Notes under the pieces: model-generated | What the model saw: the letters and a program-made list of their open reading frames with translations, nothing else | The model's database searches: none | What the model was told of the DNA's origin: nothing | Shown here: one piece after another, positions 39,999-51,628 of the stretch | Layout of the letters: every line of letters begins with the position of its first letter | How positions within the stretch are numbered: the stretch's first letter is position 1 | Origin: Symbiodinium natans | Taxonomy: Eukaryota; Sar; Dinophyceae; Suessiales; Symbiodiniaceae | Length of the DNA stretch: 64,000 bases | Direction: 5' to 3' | NCBI GenBank assembly: GCA_905221605.1 | Contig: CAJNDS010002214.1 | Location: forward strand, 192,512 to 256,511 | Made by a program: the position numbers and the translations under genes

Positions 39999-40192
39999 TG
40001 CGAAATTGCGAGGTAGCCAAAGTCTACACAAACAACCCTAAAGTGATCGTGCAACCTCAGCCAACCTCAACACTCAAAGTTCCTATGATGCCTCGGCCTT
40101 TTCTCTCTGGGCAAAGTTGTGCTTGAGCCACCAAAGTGGCAGATCATGAGTAGGGCTCATCTGGGGAGGAAAAGTGTGATTATAATTTCACA
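39999..40192 (-). repeat. 5' LTR of the copia element (194 bp)
   Basis: Identical to 32061-32254. The element promoter should lie here, but no TATA-like box is obvious. Confidence 0.95.
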
Positions 40193-40225
40193 CAAACAAA
40201 CAAGCAAACAAACAAACAAACAAAG
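40193..40225. repeat. Right target-site duplication and (CAAA)n microsatellite
   Basis: CAAAC at 40193-40197 is the target duplication; CAAA units continue to about 40225. Confidence 0.9.
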
Positions 40226-41395
40226 ACCGGAGCCTGATTCCATGAAGCACCGACCCCGCACTCGCAGCCGCGCTGTTGATGCTTTTCAGCATGACACCTG
40301 AAAGCACGGGCGAGTGATGACCAGCGTATCTCAGTGTTCTCCAAGCTTGCGATCACACTGAGATACGCTGTGCGTGTGTGTGTGTGTGTGTGGCTCCCAT
40401 GCGGAATGCGGTGACATGCGGCCACCAGATCGCCTGGCGGTGTCTTGGACAAGAGGCTCTGGAAGCCTGGCTGAAAGGCGTTCAGAGACACGTCGATGCT
40501 TTCTTTGGCTTCGGCTCAACGAAGCAAGGGTGGGGCCATCTGGGCATCCAGGGAGACCAGGCCGGGCCTCGGAGCAAAAGATGGCCCGTGAGAAACATGT
40601 GACAAAGCCACGGGGTCCCAAGCATGATCTCTTGCCGAGTCTACCATGAACACCGAAACTCGGGAACACCACTAAAGCATGGCGTAGAACAACCTGCAGG
40701 AGTAGTTGACGCATTATTTACTGTGCACCTGAGCATTCAAAGTTGGGACCGAACTTTGTCTGCATCACACACATGCTCACACGCATGAGAGCGCGGCAAG
40801 ACGACAGGAAGCTGCAAGAAAGGGTGGAAAAATGGCTCGAAGAACACTAAATTTCACTAAATGCTGGCTCACGTGGTCAGGTCGTATGTCATACGTGGTC
40901 TGCATGCTGCGATGTCCTTGTGCGAATAGAGTACAAGTCCAGCTCACCACCTGAACTGCAGTTTCTTTCCCACAACCGTCATACTGCACTAGCCGATAAG
41001 CAGGCTTATAGCTTGAACACCAGAAACGGCTCAGGAATGCTCAGGAATTCTCCCATCCGAAGAAGTACCAGCCGAGCAAGGACTCTTCCGTGTCCATGAG
41101 GTGCCATCTGCATTCTGCTTCCATTTGGTTCTCTTCGACTGCTGCCCCTCAGCTTCCCCCTGCCGCGCGCAGAAATCATTCGATGTCCCGCACAGGGACC
41201 GAAGAAGCTTTCTCATCTAATTTGGAGTGCTTCCACACGGCTTGATCTAGCATCACGATTTCTCGCGTGCTTAATGACACAGTAGCTTTCCTACTGGTAT
41301 CCTTGCGCCAGCATGCTTCACCTGAGACGACTCATTCATCGTCTGACCTCGTGTGAAATAGAAGACAGATTCCGTTTCATGCTGATCAATGGCCA
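40226..41395. other. No supported gene; (GT)n at 40371-40391
   Basis: A GT dinucleotide repeat of about 10 units. ORFs on both strands lack motifs. Confidence 0.4.
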
Positions 41396-41479
41396 TCATC
41401 AAAGGCTCCGGCACCACGATTTCCAGGTTGCTGGGCCTGTGCTGCGACATGCTTTGAGATCTTTTTGTCTGTGATGTGA

Positions 41480-41640
41480 GCAGCGGAAGGCTCCGCAGCT
41501 GTCTGCATCAATAAGTTGCCACACGTCGATGCGGAACTCGCATGTGCATGCACAGCTTGCATCGGCCATGGTACAGACTGCGCGTATTATCTGGTCGATG
41601 GAACGTGATGGAATCTTTCCAACCCACAGTACAACCACTA
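41480..41640 (-). CDS. Exon candidate, unrecognised
   Basis: The minus-strand frame reads VVLWVGKIPSRSIDQIIRAV, then CTMADASCACTCEFRIDVWQ. The composition is coding-like; boundaries and family are unknown. Confidence 0.3.
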
Positions 41641-43500
41641 AAAATATGATCCAAAGCCAAAACCTGTTGCCAGCACTACATGGGCAATCTATGGTTCAGC
41701 AGGGGGGAATGAATCTTGCAAAGGTTTTCGTGTACTTTCGGGTGTTGGGTCGTGTCGTGGGTGGAACTTTCGTCCTACCTGAAAAGCTGCATGAATGTGC
41801 CCACCAACAATCGAAAAAATGGAGCGGTTGAGCCCGCAGCACATCAGGGCGTGCTTGCGCGCCTGTCATGCGCATCTTGCAGGTCTGTTTAAGCATGTGC
41901 TCTTGAGGACTATACTCGACACGTACATATGACGGACCCTAATTTCGAACCAAGAGCATCAGAAAGACTAAAAACCTCAAAGACTTCAACTTGCACTCTA
42001 CCAGCTATGGTACAGATGTCAGTCAAAGGCTAGATGTGCGCTACGGCTGACTGTGAGCAGGAATGAGCAGGATAAACCACTGGAAGTGACATGTCTTATG
42101 TGCTTCTACTTCCGACTTCTCTCATTCGCTCCTAGACTCCATCGTTCAAAAAGCCGCGCAGCACGCAAGCACAATTGCATGACAAGCATGACAAGTGCAG
42201 CACCACCCAAGAATCAAAGCATCTTCGATGACAACACGGCCGAAGGCACAGCTGGAGTCGAAAGCCTGGCCAGGGGCACGTGAGGTGCGGGAATCCAAAA
42301 ACAACTGAAACAAAAAAAACCTTTAGGGATTAGGGTTTAGGGTTCTGAGCGCGCTTGCGCGGATCTTCGCCGGGCCGCCTTGTCGGCACCCAAATCGGTG
42401 ATGTCCCATCTGCACGTCGGACACTCTGGACCTGAAGCACTGTGTTGGGGACGGCTTTGCAGCGCGGCCAGTCTGCTGCAATTCGATGTAATGAGCGGAT
42501 CCTCTTCCAGCAAGTGCTGGCAAAACGTTGGACATCAAGTGTGACTCGTCACAGTCGTCACGTAGCACTTGGTCTCAGGCTTCGCTTTAACCAACCTCAC
42601 ACAAATACAAAGTGCAAAGGCAAGAGACCTGATGATCCCTTATTTATTGCTCCGCACCCGAGAGGTTTGGACTTTAATGCATACAGCAGCCCGCATGGCA
42701 TGCTTACACGGAATGAAGAACGGAATAACTGGAACTCGAACCTTGCAGACATCCAACGTGGAAGGTGTGTAAGCAAGGAGTCAGAACCTGGAAACATCAT
42801 CGACATGATTCTGCACCATGAACCTTCATGAGAAACGGTGAGACATGAGAGCCGGGCAATTTCGGAATCTTGCCCTTCCTCCCAGGCAGCAAAGTCCTCC
42901 ATGCAAATGGGGCCTGCCCAACACGGCGAGACATCTTGGTATGCAAAAACTCAATCGCCGTCTGAGACACGCGCAGCTTTGAGGATGAGGGGCTCCACTG
43001 AACAAGCCTGCACACAAGCAGACAAGCAGACGGCAACCCCCGAGCAACGCTGCAATGACTGCAATGCCCTCTGGACCCAAAGCTGCCCAACGTGGCTGGG
43101 CGGACTCGTCGAGTAGGCCACGCGGGGCAGCTCACCCTTGAAAGCATCGTGGGTATGTTGCATGGACATCGGACAGCTCGAGAGCGAGGACACAGGAACA
43201 TGAACCCGACAGCTTCTCGGGCCCCTCATGCTGAGGTTTGCGCCAAAGCGGCCGACACACGGGATGATACCGATGGTGCACCCAGACCTTGCCCCAAACT
43301 CCTTGTGAGCCGTTGTAGCCTTGGGAGGCTTCACAGGAAGCCACCAGTAGACATGCCTTTCTCACAAGACTGCTCAGCCGCGCACTGCGCGGAAAAATCC
43401 CTGCAAGTGAGGTTCGGGAGCGAGCTCAAACTTAGCATTCCCTCACTTGTGCAGCTTGCCTCAGAAAGGTGTTTGCTTCGCTTTCTTCGTCGCTGGCGAA
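41640..43500. other. No firmly supported gene
   Basis: A degenerate TTTAGGG pair lies at 42321-42345 next to an A-run. Overlapping ORFs at 42600-43360 on both strands could hide exons (minus MEDFAAWEEGQDSEIARLSC at about 42840-42902), but I cannot choose. Confidence 0.3.
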
Positions 43501-43524
43501 GTCTTGCTCGAGTCCACCTCAAAG

Positions 43525-43640
43525 AGCAGAAAGACACAAACGAAGATACAAACAAAGACGCAAACGAAGACACAAACAAAGATACAAGCAACAAACAAAG
43601 ACGCAAACGAAGACACAAACAAAGATACAAGCAACGTAAG
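43525..43640. repeat. Tandem repeat, nested 12/39-bp units
   Basis: AACAAAGACGCAAACGAAGACACAAACAAAGATACAAGC occurs twice with internal 12-bp substructure (ACAAACGAAGAC). The plus frame gives NEDTNKD repeats, the minus frame Leu/Cys-rich repeats; both are probably by-products. Confidence 0.85.
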
Positions 43641-43799
43641 CAGCAGCAGTCAGAAGCACTGCCGAAACCGGACTGCGTGCGTGCAAAAGACAAACGACTG
43701 CGGAGTGCAAAGTGAGTTACCTGAGCACCGAGCTGTCTTCTGAAGCCGAGCTGAAGCCATCCGAGTCATCGCCCCTCTCCCACAAATGGCAGTGACAGC

Positions 43800-44235
43800 T
43801 CTACTTGTAAGCTTTGTAAAAACTCTTCTCGCAACCCCCGGCATCCTCCACCCTGGAGACTCAGAAGAAGCTACTCTCCAGACAGGCAAAGTAACCCCAC
43901 GAACTGACAAGGCAACAACAGCAACCTCCTCTGGCTGTAGCCTCTTCAACACTCCCATTCCTTCAAGCCTTTCAATCTCGAATGACCTGGACTGGTCGTC
44001 GACACTTTCCATTTCTTCATCTGTAAGTTTCGGAGGTCCGGCCCTTGAAGCATCCGGGCCAGAAATGGCCCAAAACCCTTGCTCTTGAGATCCTACAAAA
44101 ATCTTTGCCATGAATGGTGACTTGCAGCTGGCACCTTGAGTCCGGACGATTTCGCAACCAGGCCACGAAGGATCGAAGTCCACCCTCGCATTCATCCAAA
44201 TACTGTAGGAGTACGTGGGGGGTTTCCGAGAATAG
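43800..44235 (-). pseudogene. Decayed copia pol fragment
   Basis: Minus-strand frame: VDFDPSWPGCEIVRTQGASC, KIFVGSQEQGFWAI, then LTDEEMESVDDQSRSFEIER and LEGMGVLKRL. The last part resembles the linker preceding reverse transcriptase in copia polyproteins (acidic, then IERLxxMGVL). The following residues no longer look like RT. The fragment has no LTRs nearby and is abutted by a MITE B copy. It is unrelated in sequence to the intact element at 32-40 kb. Confidence 0.45.
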
Positions 44236-44321
44236 GGGATACCCTCTTTGGCGGGTCCCTTTAGGGGATTGCAGTCTCTTTGGGGTATGAAAGGGGTGTA
44301 CTCCCATTTTGAGAAATAACC
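44220..44321 (-). mobile_element. MITE family B copy with 7-bp target duplication
   Basis: Termini GGTTTCCGAGAATAGGGGAT and CTCCCATTTTGAGAAATAAC. Flanked by ACGTGGG at 44213-44219 and 44322-44328, the clearest target duplication of this family in the window. Confidence 0.85.
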
Positions 44322-44329
44322 ACGTGGGC

Positions 44330-45750
44330 TGAACTGAAGCATCTTGTGAAGTGCGGACTCGTGACAAATTACTGTGTTGATCAGCACACGAGAGGGGAGC
44401 TGAAATCAGTCTTGTCACTTTGACCCATCCTATATGAAAGCTCCCTTACCAGCTCTATCGCAGGCCACCCGGGCTTCCTCAGACCTCCCATTCTTGATCC
44501 TCAGAAAAGAAGCGTTCATGGGGTGCAGGAGGCACCGGAGGCGCTCGGGGTCAGTTGGTGTTGAGTGCGACGAGTGCGACATGCGCGACGGCCGTTGAAG
44601 GCTGTTGAGAAATATGATCTGCCACTGCGGGCAACAGAAGACCTAACAGTCACGAGACTTGACATCTTGCAACAAGCGTGGTCTGGCGTCTCACCCACAA
44701 AATGTGATTGAGAGAATTATGGCTTTTTCTTGGATTCCATGGCCTAAACACGCCTTAGCAGGAGTCGGATTTCGCAAAGGTGAGGGAACGCTCAGATCTG
44801 CTCGACTGGCAAAGGAAATCATGTCGACATTTCTTCCTGAAGCCATCGCAGCATGACAGAAGTGAGATGTGTGTCATGCTGCCACACGCGTCGATGAGCT
44901 CACAGGGCGGCCTCTTGAGGCCCCAGGGGGGAATGCCTACCTCTACTTGTGAGGGCGGGGCAAATTTGATGCAAAGATATTCTGAGTGGCCTTTATATCG
45001 TGCCCCACTCATGTCTAATCCCTCATTCTATGATCGAACAGCCGAAAGCTCAGGCGCACACTGTCGGATTCGGCTGGCCGAGCGCCTTTGACATGTCAGG
45101 GTTGCCAGGGCCCCAAAGATCTCCAAGCGAAAGAACTTCCCTTCGAAGTGAACGTGAACTGTCAGCTGGCGGCCGCACCCAGCGTACGTAGCCGGGATGA
45201 TCGCGAGCCACCTGCTCATGACGGAGAAGTGCACGTCCGAGAAGCTTCAACACAACAGCTGCAAGACAAGAGGTAGCCGATGGCGTCGAGAATGAGAGTA
45301 TGTTGGTGGCAATCGGTTCTGGAGGGATGCAACTTCATCAACGTCCCGGCTGGCAACCCAGTTTGGCCCTGCGTCCCTTACAGCACCTCAAGGAGATCAC
45401 ATCCTCCCACCCGGACTTGTCATGCGGACACTCTGCATGACATGGTTGTCATCTGTCATGTATTTCTCCAACTGGTAGGTCAAAGGATGGTTGATACTAG
45501 TACATACCAATAGATATCCCAGCTCGAGCTGCACACTGCACTATCACCACTGAACCACTGGCAGAGGGCTACGTTATGCTGCTATGCTACGTTCATCAGA
45601 GCTAGATTCGAGAGACTACTATCGAAACTGTACCGCATCTGCTCTTTCACAACTGCCGCAACCTCGCTGTAGGTCAACCCGTAGTGGCGTCCAAAAGTCA
45701 GCCTGCGCAAGCGCATTGACTGGCATTGAAAAGCATTGATAAGCATCAAA
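44330..45750. other. No supported gene
   Basis: Many short ORFs on both strands, none with recognisable motifs or clear splice signals. Confidence 0.35.
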
Positions 45751-45758
45751 GACATTCG

Positions 45759-45990
45759 CTATCGAAGCTCTTTGCATTCAAGCTCAGAACTGTTCTTGCT
45801 CCCGTTAGCCGGGTCACAGCAGAATATCAGTTGCATCGCCTTGGGTTCCTTCTTCGCCTCCGTCTTCGGCGATCTCCTCAAGCGAACTGAAAACCACAGC
45901 AAGACCTTGTGCAACATGAACGTACATGCCAGTAAACACATGTAAACACGGAACATCAGCATGCGCTGACACCGGTTGTCCCGGCCCACT
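45759..45990 (-). CDS. C-terminal exon candidate with one transmembrane helix
   Basis: The minus-strand frame reads RMLMFRVYMCLLACTFMLHK, then VLLWFSVRLRRSPKTEAKKE and ends LECKELR stop. One hydrophobic helix is followed by a basic tail. The upstream part of the open frame is Arg/Pro-rich and probably not translated. The family is unknown. Confidence 0.35.
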
Positions 45991-46399
45991 CGGAGCTCTG
46001 GTCTCAAGGGCGCGGCGCGGCGTCGAGCGGGAGGCCGAACGGCTTCGACTCTCGCGGTCTTAGGCCGCAACACAAGGTGACTAACGAAGATTAACGAAGA
46101 TGAACGAAGTGCTGGCTGCCAAGCTCTTGGGACGCCGCCATGCCGCGGCATCCTGTCTTGCTGTGCCCGCCATACTGTCGGCTTGAGCAGGAACAGCTTT
46201 TGGGATGTGCAGGAATCATTGGCATGCTGTGGATGCCCGCGTAATCCATCGAAAGTTTGGGACGACGGCGATAAACTCAACACAGGCTGGGGCAGGCAGA
46301 GCCATTCAGATGGTACCTGCATCCTTGCACTTTTGCATCGATGGACCCTCTGAACTTCTTTGAAGGGATGCTTGAAACCCTCAAGCACACAATCAACTC

Positions 46400-47925
46400 C
46401 AACAATACCCCCATGTTGCTGTATGAGGCGGGATCACCTTGCATGAGGTTTTGAATGGTCTTTTACTTCACGGAGCTTCACAGCATGACGGCCACGTCGT
46501 AAGAATCACTCACATTGCACTGTAGCATTGCCCCTCTGCGTTGCTGCATCTGCCCACGTTCACTTGTCAGCTTGCTCCCGAGCTCGGCGCTCCTGGGAGC
46601 CGCTCTGGGAAGCTCTCGCAAACAACAGTCACACTGATTCAAAACGTTGACAGAACAAAGCAAAACCCACCAACTGTTTTTTCAAAGCCCGGTTGCCAGT
46701 GTGCCAAAAATGTGCCAAAAATGTGCCAAAAATGTGCCAAAAATGTGCCAAAAATGTGCCAAAAATGTGCCAAAAATGTGCCAGAGTGTGCCAAGGCCGG
46801 GGCTGCATACTCGCGCTTCATCTGCTCCCGCTTGTCGTCGCCTCGTCCACTTTGGCCACCAACAGCTGCAGCCTGGCGCAACAGGAAGCTGGAGAGCAGC
46901 GAAGCAGCTATTGAACGTGAAGTGAATGTCCGACATGGAGAACGATCCCGATTGTATCTTAAATTTCCTGCAAGCCAAGTGATATGCAACTTGTGCAGAT
47001 ACCTTCCCCCAGATACGTCTGTCCAACAGAGAGCATGGCCTGATGAGTGGAAGCCTCCCCAAGAGCAGTGCCCACAGCCACTGTGGCAAACAACGGCGGT
47101 GCCCACCAGAACCTTGCAGGAAACAAGTACCCATCCCTTGGGTTTTGGGGACCCTTCTTAAAAGATCCCTAAGGTATAAGGGCCATATTCCTAGTATATT
47201 AAGGGGAACCTTGGGGTGCAACCTCAGAACATGCACATCATCGCAGCTTTCCATGCCCCTGGAGTGAGGAGGCCGACAGCGATCTGTAAGACCCGGGCAT
47301 AAGTGAAAGAAACATCACTGAAATGATCTTGGTGCAAGTAAGCTGCTAGCTGCTAGCAGAGGAGAAACAGCCCATGCTCGGCGACAGAATGTTGCAGGCA
47401 ACAGTACACGAGCCACAGGCCAAATATGGCGCCCGCGGCTGCCGAGCCCTCGCTGCCTCATGCCGCTGCATGACTTGGGACGTCAAGATGGGGAGATGTG
47501 GTGAGACAACCTCTCTTGAAGATTTTTTGCGGTTTCTCAGGCTGAGGTGTATCGGGTTGCTGGTGCATATTCCATTTCGCCCGCTCATCGTTACCCCTTT
47601 TTGAAACTCCGGGCTGCGAAAGTCCAGTTTTGTCCTAGGGAAGGCTGGAAAAACCTGTTGAAAAGTCGTACTTGCTCTCTGGGCAACCAAGGAAACTCAA
47701 CGGTCGTCAACAAAACATTCCTCCCTCCCCTTTCTCACGCCATGCGACTGCAAACAGCTACAAACGAATGCACATACCCCGCCTTGTGCCAACCTATGAC
47801 TGCAGAAACGCCGAAGTAAGTTGGAACTGGTGATGAATGTGATTTGAGCGCGGTTTTGCTTGGGGCATCGACCCCGGCAAAGTGAATGTGGAGCAAAGAA
47901 GTTGTATGCATCGAAGCTTTCATGG
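46400..47925. other. No firmly supported gene outside a minisatellite
   Basis: Apart from the 11-bp repeat at 46698-46790, I see only ORFs produced by it and short frames. A palindrome-poor AT-rich segment at 47145-47220 (CTAAGGTATAAGGGCC, TATATTAAGGGGAACC) may be an eroded MITE. Confidence 0.35.
46698..46790. repeat. 11-bp minisatellite (ATGTGCCAAAA), about 8 copies
   Basis: Nearly perfect units. Because 11 is not a multiple of 3, three units give an 11-residue period in every frame (plus KNVPKMCQKCA, minus GTFLAHFWHIF), which explains the long ORFs here. Confidence 0.95.
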
Positions 47926-47990
47926 TTCACTCTAACATGCTGTTGTAGCCTTTTGGCTCATGTTGAAAACACACTGAGAGACCTCAGGAC

Positions 47991-48240
47991 TCATGTGCGA
48001 AGAACTTGGATGTACAGAGTTTGGACTCTTCGTTGGGGAGCCTGGGACGGACAAAGATCTCGAGCAATGAGTATCAAGCATCCGTCGCGTAGGATGTTGC
48101 GAAGCAAAGTCGGAGAACACTGGGCTGCTAGCAGCACAGTGTCATTCAAAAGCTCCCCCATGCTGCGTGCCTCATTCATTCTCTTGTCCTGGAACTCCGG
48201 ATGGCCACCCGAGACCTTCTCCTGCCATGAGAAGTCGCGT
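47991..48240 (-). CDS. Exon candidate, unrecognised
   Basis: The minus-strand frame reads DFSWQEKVSGGHPEFQDKRM, NEARSMGELLNDTVLLAAQC and SPTLLRNILRDGCLILIARD, then QVLRT stop. Strong coding character; the family is unknown. An SL-like 17-base match on the opposite strand at 47945 is probably chance. Confidence 0.45.
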
Positions 48241-48547
48241 GCACAGGGAGGCGAGGGTGGAGCTGTAATGACCCAATCATGTCGAAGTAGGGTCTATATT
48301 TCTTGTAAAAACGGACACCCAATGTCTGCCGATATGAAAAAGGAACCTTAGATACACTCGCCAAGAACAGTAATGTGAGCCCTGCTTCGGGTTCTCCAGG
48401 AGGATGCGAGTGTTGCGAGCGCTCAAAGTCGAGCTAATCAGGTGAAGCCACAGCACGCACCAGCACTGGAAAACTGATGTCAATTTTGAACCCAGCGCAC
48501 GGTCATTTACGAAGCACGCGGCAAGATCAGATCCATACATTGCTGGG

Positions 48548-48775
48548 TTACTTCGATACTGCCTGTGCCTGCGGGCCCTTCACAACAAAACGTCTCTTGC
48601 TATGTTCATCATTCATGCATCTTGCATTCACACATTGGTTCTGAGCCTGGGCTAAAAAATCAGCTGGCATGACGCTGAGGCAGCGCACCAACACGCTGTT
48701 GACGGCAAAGACCTCAGCGCATCTCGTGTCTGCCCGCGGCGTGCCGATGATCTCATGGGCATGATGCTGCTGGCT
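48548..48775 (-). CDS. C-terminal exon of an unrecognised gene
   Basis: The minus-strand frame reads AHEIIGTPRADTRCAEVFAV, NSVLVRCLSVMPADFLAQAQ and RRFVVKGPQAQAVSK stop. An acceptor GGCTTGTAG lies at about 48770. The upstream intron carries MITE B (48805-48902). A possible upstream exon ends TIIGSAGQG at a GTGAGT donor near 48948. Confidence 0.45.
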   Translation of the reverse strand, partial: SQQHHAHEIIGTPRADTRCAEVFAVNSVLVRCLSVMPADFLAQAQNQCVNARCMNDEHSKRRFVVKGPQAQAVSK

Positions 48776-48804
48776 ACAAGCCGAAACCACATCCCAATGT
48801 GGGG

Positions 48805-48902
48805 GGGTCTCCGAAAATACGGGTACTTATTTGGGGCCCTCATTGTAAAGGATCCTACTATTTGTGGATCAATATTCAGGGTCCCGTATTTTCGTAAACC
48901 CC
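48805..48902 (-). mobile_element. MITE family B copy
   Basis: Termini GGGTCTCCGAAAATACGGGT and ACCC-like TCCCGTATTTTCGTAAACCC. The best-preserved inverted repeats of the family, positioned in the intron before exon 48548-48775. Confidence 0.9.
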
Positions 48903-49059
48903 CGTCTTCCAAGAATCGTCACCCCCTGACAACTAAGCGTTACTCACGTCCTTGCCCCGCTGACCCGATGATGGTGCTACAAAATGCTACAAGCCAGCCT
49001 GCGAAGGTCTCCCGACCAACAATGCTGTGCGCCTTTCAAGCACGAAGTGTCTACTAGAT

Positions 49060-51620
49060 GCAGCGAGTCTGCTGGTTGTGCGACACGAAAGGACGAAGTG
49101 TGACCACAATTGAACACGTGAACTTACTCAACGTCGTCCGGTGGCTCTGCAATTCGGCTTGTGCGCTTGTTCCACAACACCTTGTAGCGAAAGCCATCGA
49201 CGATGCCCGGAAGAGAAGCATCTCAACCTTTGGTTTCTCGGGGAGTTACACAATGTTGCAAGCGCTTGGCTGTCTTTCCAGTGCTGGGGTCAGTTCCCAC
49301 AGCACGCGGTCTCAACCGAACAGAATAGGAGATGCAACCCTTGCTCTCAGATTCGACTCAGAAGCTGCATTGTGTTTCATTGTGTTTGCCAGATCAGATT
49401 CTAACGATTGTCTCTCGGCGACTGCGTCATGTTTGCAAGCCTCTTTTTGTCATGCCCCACCTTGAGCCTTGAGCCGAGTGCAAGACGAAGACGCGGCAAG
49501 TTGGACTCACAAGCAGCCCTTGAAGATGCTTGCCAGCATCTTTTTCTTTCGGCACGCGCTCGCCGCGGAGCTGCCTGAACAGAGTCTGAACAGAAGGTTG
49601 GCGGGATGTGAACACTCGCGCCCACGGCAAAATCGGATCTCTTTTCCGAAAGGCCTGTCGGCCGCACCCCCTTGCAGCTTCGCCCGCCATTTCGCGCATG
49701 GAGGTGGGAACTCCTCGAGACTCAAGCTGCCCTGGTAAACATACCTTGGCGCCGAGTGGACTCACTTTCATGCAGAGGTTCAGGTTGAAAATCACGTGTG
49801 CCTTTGTCACTCTTGTCTAGTGCATTGTGATCTATGTTCAGGTTGAGCTCCTCTGAGGGCATTTTTGCACGTGCCTCGTGGAGGCTTTGGGAGACGGGCT
49901 GGTGCTGCTTAAAACTCAACAGCAATGCTCAACTTTACAGTCGGCCCAAGTTGAATTCTGCACGCTGACATACAAGTAGGTTCCCCTTCGCTCTGCTCTT
50001 CAACATGTCGACACAAACTTGGTCCTTTCGAAAAACAGGTGCACTTGCGAGGCTTTTTGGGGGGTAAAGGGCGGCTCGCAAGTGAAAGCATGAACACAAG
50101 CTACCAGATTCAGGAGATCGCAGAACCAGACCAATGAAGCAAGATTATAACTTCCCAACCATCCCTGGGCCTCGCCTCAAAGGCTCGCCCGGCACGCCCG
50201 GCTCGCCCGGCAAGATGACCCTCCAACCTGTAGGGGCCGTAGCAACTTTCATGGCTACTTTCATCTGCTCTTTCCCTTCAGCATCGTGGCGAAAAACCGC
50301 TCAGGACCCGAGCCAAACAGACCCCAGGGGAGCGGTAGGTGCCTCCGACAATAGCTGATGAAGCTTGACAAGGCTGTGCAAAAAGCAAGCCGTGAGCGAA
50401 TTCGCGGCCATTGCCTGGCCTCCGGCAGTCGCTTGCGGCCATCTGCACCACCAATGGACCTGGAAAGCCACTCATGCTTCGTTACTTACCAAACACTTTT
50501 GCAAGAAAGATTCAAAATTGGATTGACAGCTGGGCATTGTCATTGTGACATGCCACGTCCACCATGTCGTCTCTGTGACAACGTCTCCGCTTACTTCTCT
50601 CAAGGCCCGCTTCTTCCTGCTCACACCTTGCGTTTATGATGTGAAGCGAGTTCCATGCAGCAAGGGGGTCTTTGGATTTACAAGTTCTTTGCTCCGGTTT
50701 GCTCTGCTTCCCCTTTGCCCCCTGTCGTCGTCGTACGTCTTCTGCCTTTGGCATCCCCGTGCTCTTTGCTGCTGCGGCACCGCAATCCGTAGCTCACGGC
50801 AACCAGGGCCCGCTTGATCCAGCTTGTCGACGATCTGCAAGCGCGTCGAAGCTACGAACACTCCCATCCGACCCCATCTTTTTCGAGACACAGACTCCCC
50901 AGATGAGCCAAGAACGCGGCCGTGTGGCTCTCACAATTCGTAGCTCGGCAAGCAACTCCCGTCCGAAGCCTCCCAGGCGATTCACAAAACGAAAACACTC
51001 GCCCATACCCAGCAGGCACCCTGAGATGTGCCTTCGTCAACCGCTGCCACGAGGCGGAGCTCGTCCTGCCTGTCCAGGCCAGTTGTGTGTCAGCACTGGG
51101 TCAGGAGACGTGCTACAGCTAAAAGCTCAATCGTTTTCCTGGAACAATAAAGCGGACATCAACATTGATGGTGTCAGAACTATCAGTGGGGAATGCAAAA
51201 AACCGGAAGGGGGGATTTGATGAGAGGGTTTACTGTAGGATGTTGGGTGAGTCTGTGAGCGTGACGACTATCCGAGGGCAGGCCGGCATAGGCCGGCAGC
51301 ATTTCTAAAATCAGGCCATCCGTTTTCCTTGGTCATGAGAATCAGCAAGCAGCGGTGCAAACAAGTACTGGCACGTAGATAAATCGTTGCCTGCATTCTC
51401 ACTAAAATGCTTAAGTAAGCAGCCTGAGATCCTTCACGCAGGTCCACCCTTGTTGTCGTCCCCTCGCCTTTCCGTCGATGTGGCTGAGGTCTGGAGGCGG
51501 CGGTGTCGAAACGACGGGGGCCGCCAGGTACCCAGCAAAGCTGAGCGGGAGCACTTAGGAGCATCAAACCATGAAGCTGTCACAACGCTCATCAACGCTC
51601 TCCGAAAACGGCAATTCAAA
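49060..51620. other. No firmly supported gene; tandem GGCTCAAG at 49461-49475
   Basis: Minus strand 50800-51006 (ECFRFVNRLGGFGRELLAEL) could be an exon. The minus strand at 49461-49475 reads GGCTCAAGGCTCAAGG, resembling stacked spliced-leader ends. The rest shows nothing clear. Confidence 0.35.
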
Positions 51621-51628
51621 TCGTGGCG

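Larger units (their letters stand above)
32061..40192 (-). mobile_element. Complete Ty1/copia LTR retrotransposon
   Basis: 8132 bp on the minus strand, flanked by CAAAC target duplications, with identical 194-bp LTRs, a primer-binding site directly after the 5' LTR, a single uninterrupted gag-pol ORF and an additional sense ORF before the 3' LTR. Identical LTRs indicate very recent insertion. The insertion site is a CAAA microsatellite. The whole element is peppered with AAAGT (plus strand), which stops at the LTR edges. Confidence 0.97.

Noticed and set aside
43092-43743. Asn-Glu-Asp-Thr repeat ORF
   Set aside because: It arises from a 12/39-bp DNA repeat; flanking residues look noncoding.
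47945-47962. GTAGCCTTTTGGCTCATG on the plus strand, similar to the spliced leader
   Set aside because: It has one deletion and one mismatch, no downstream plus-strand gene, and lies opposite a better minus-strand exon. Probably chance.
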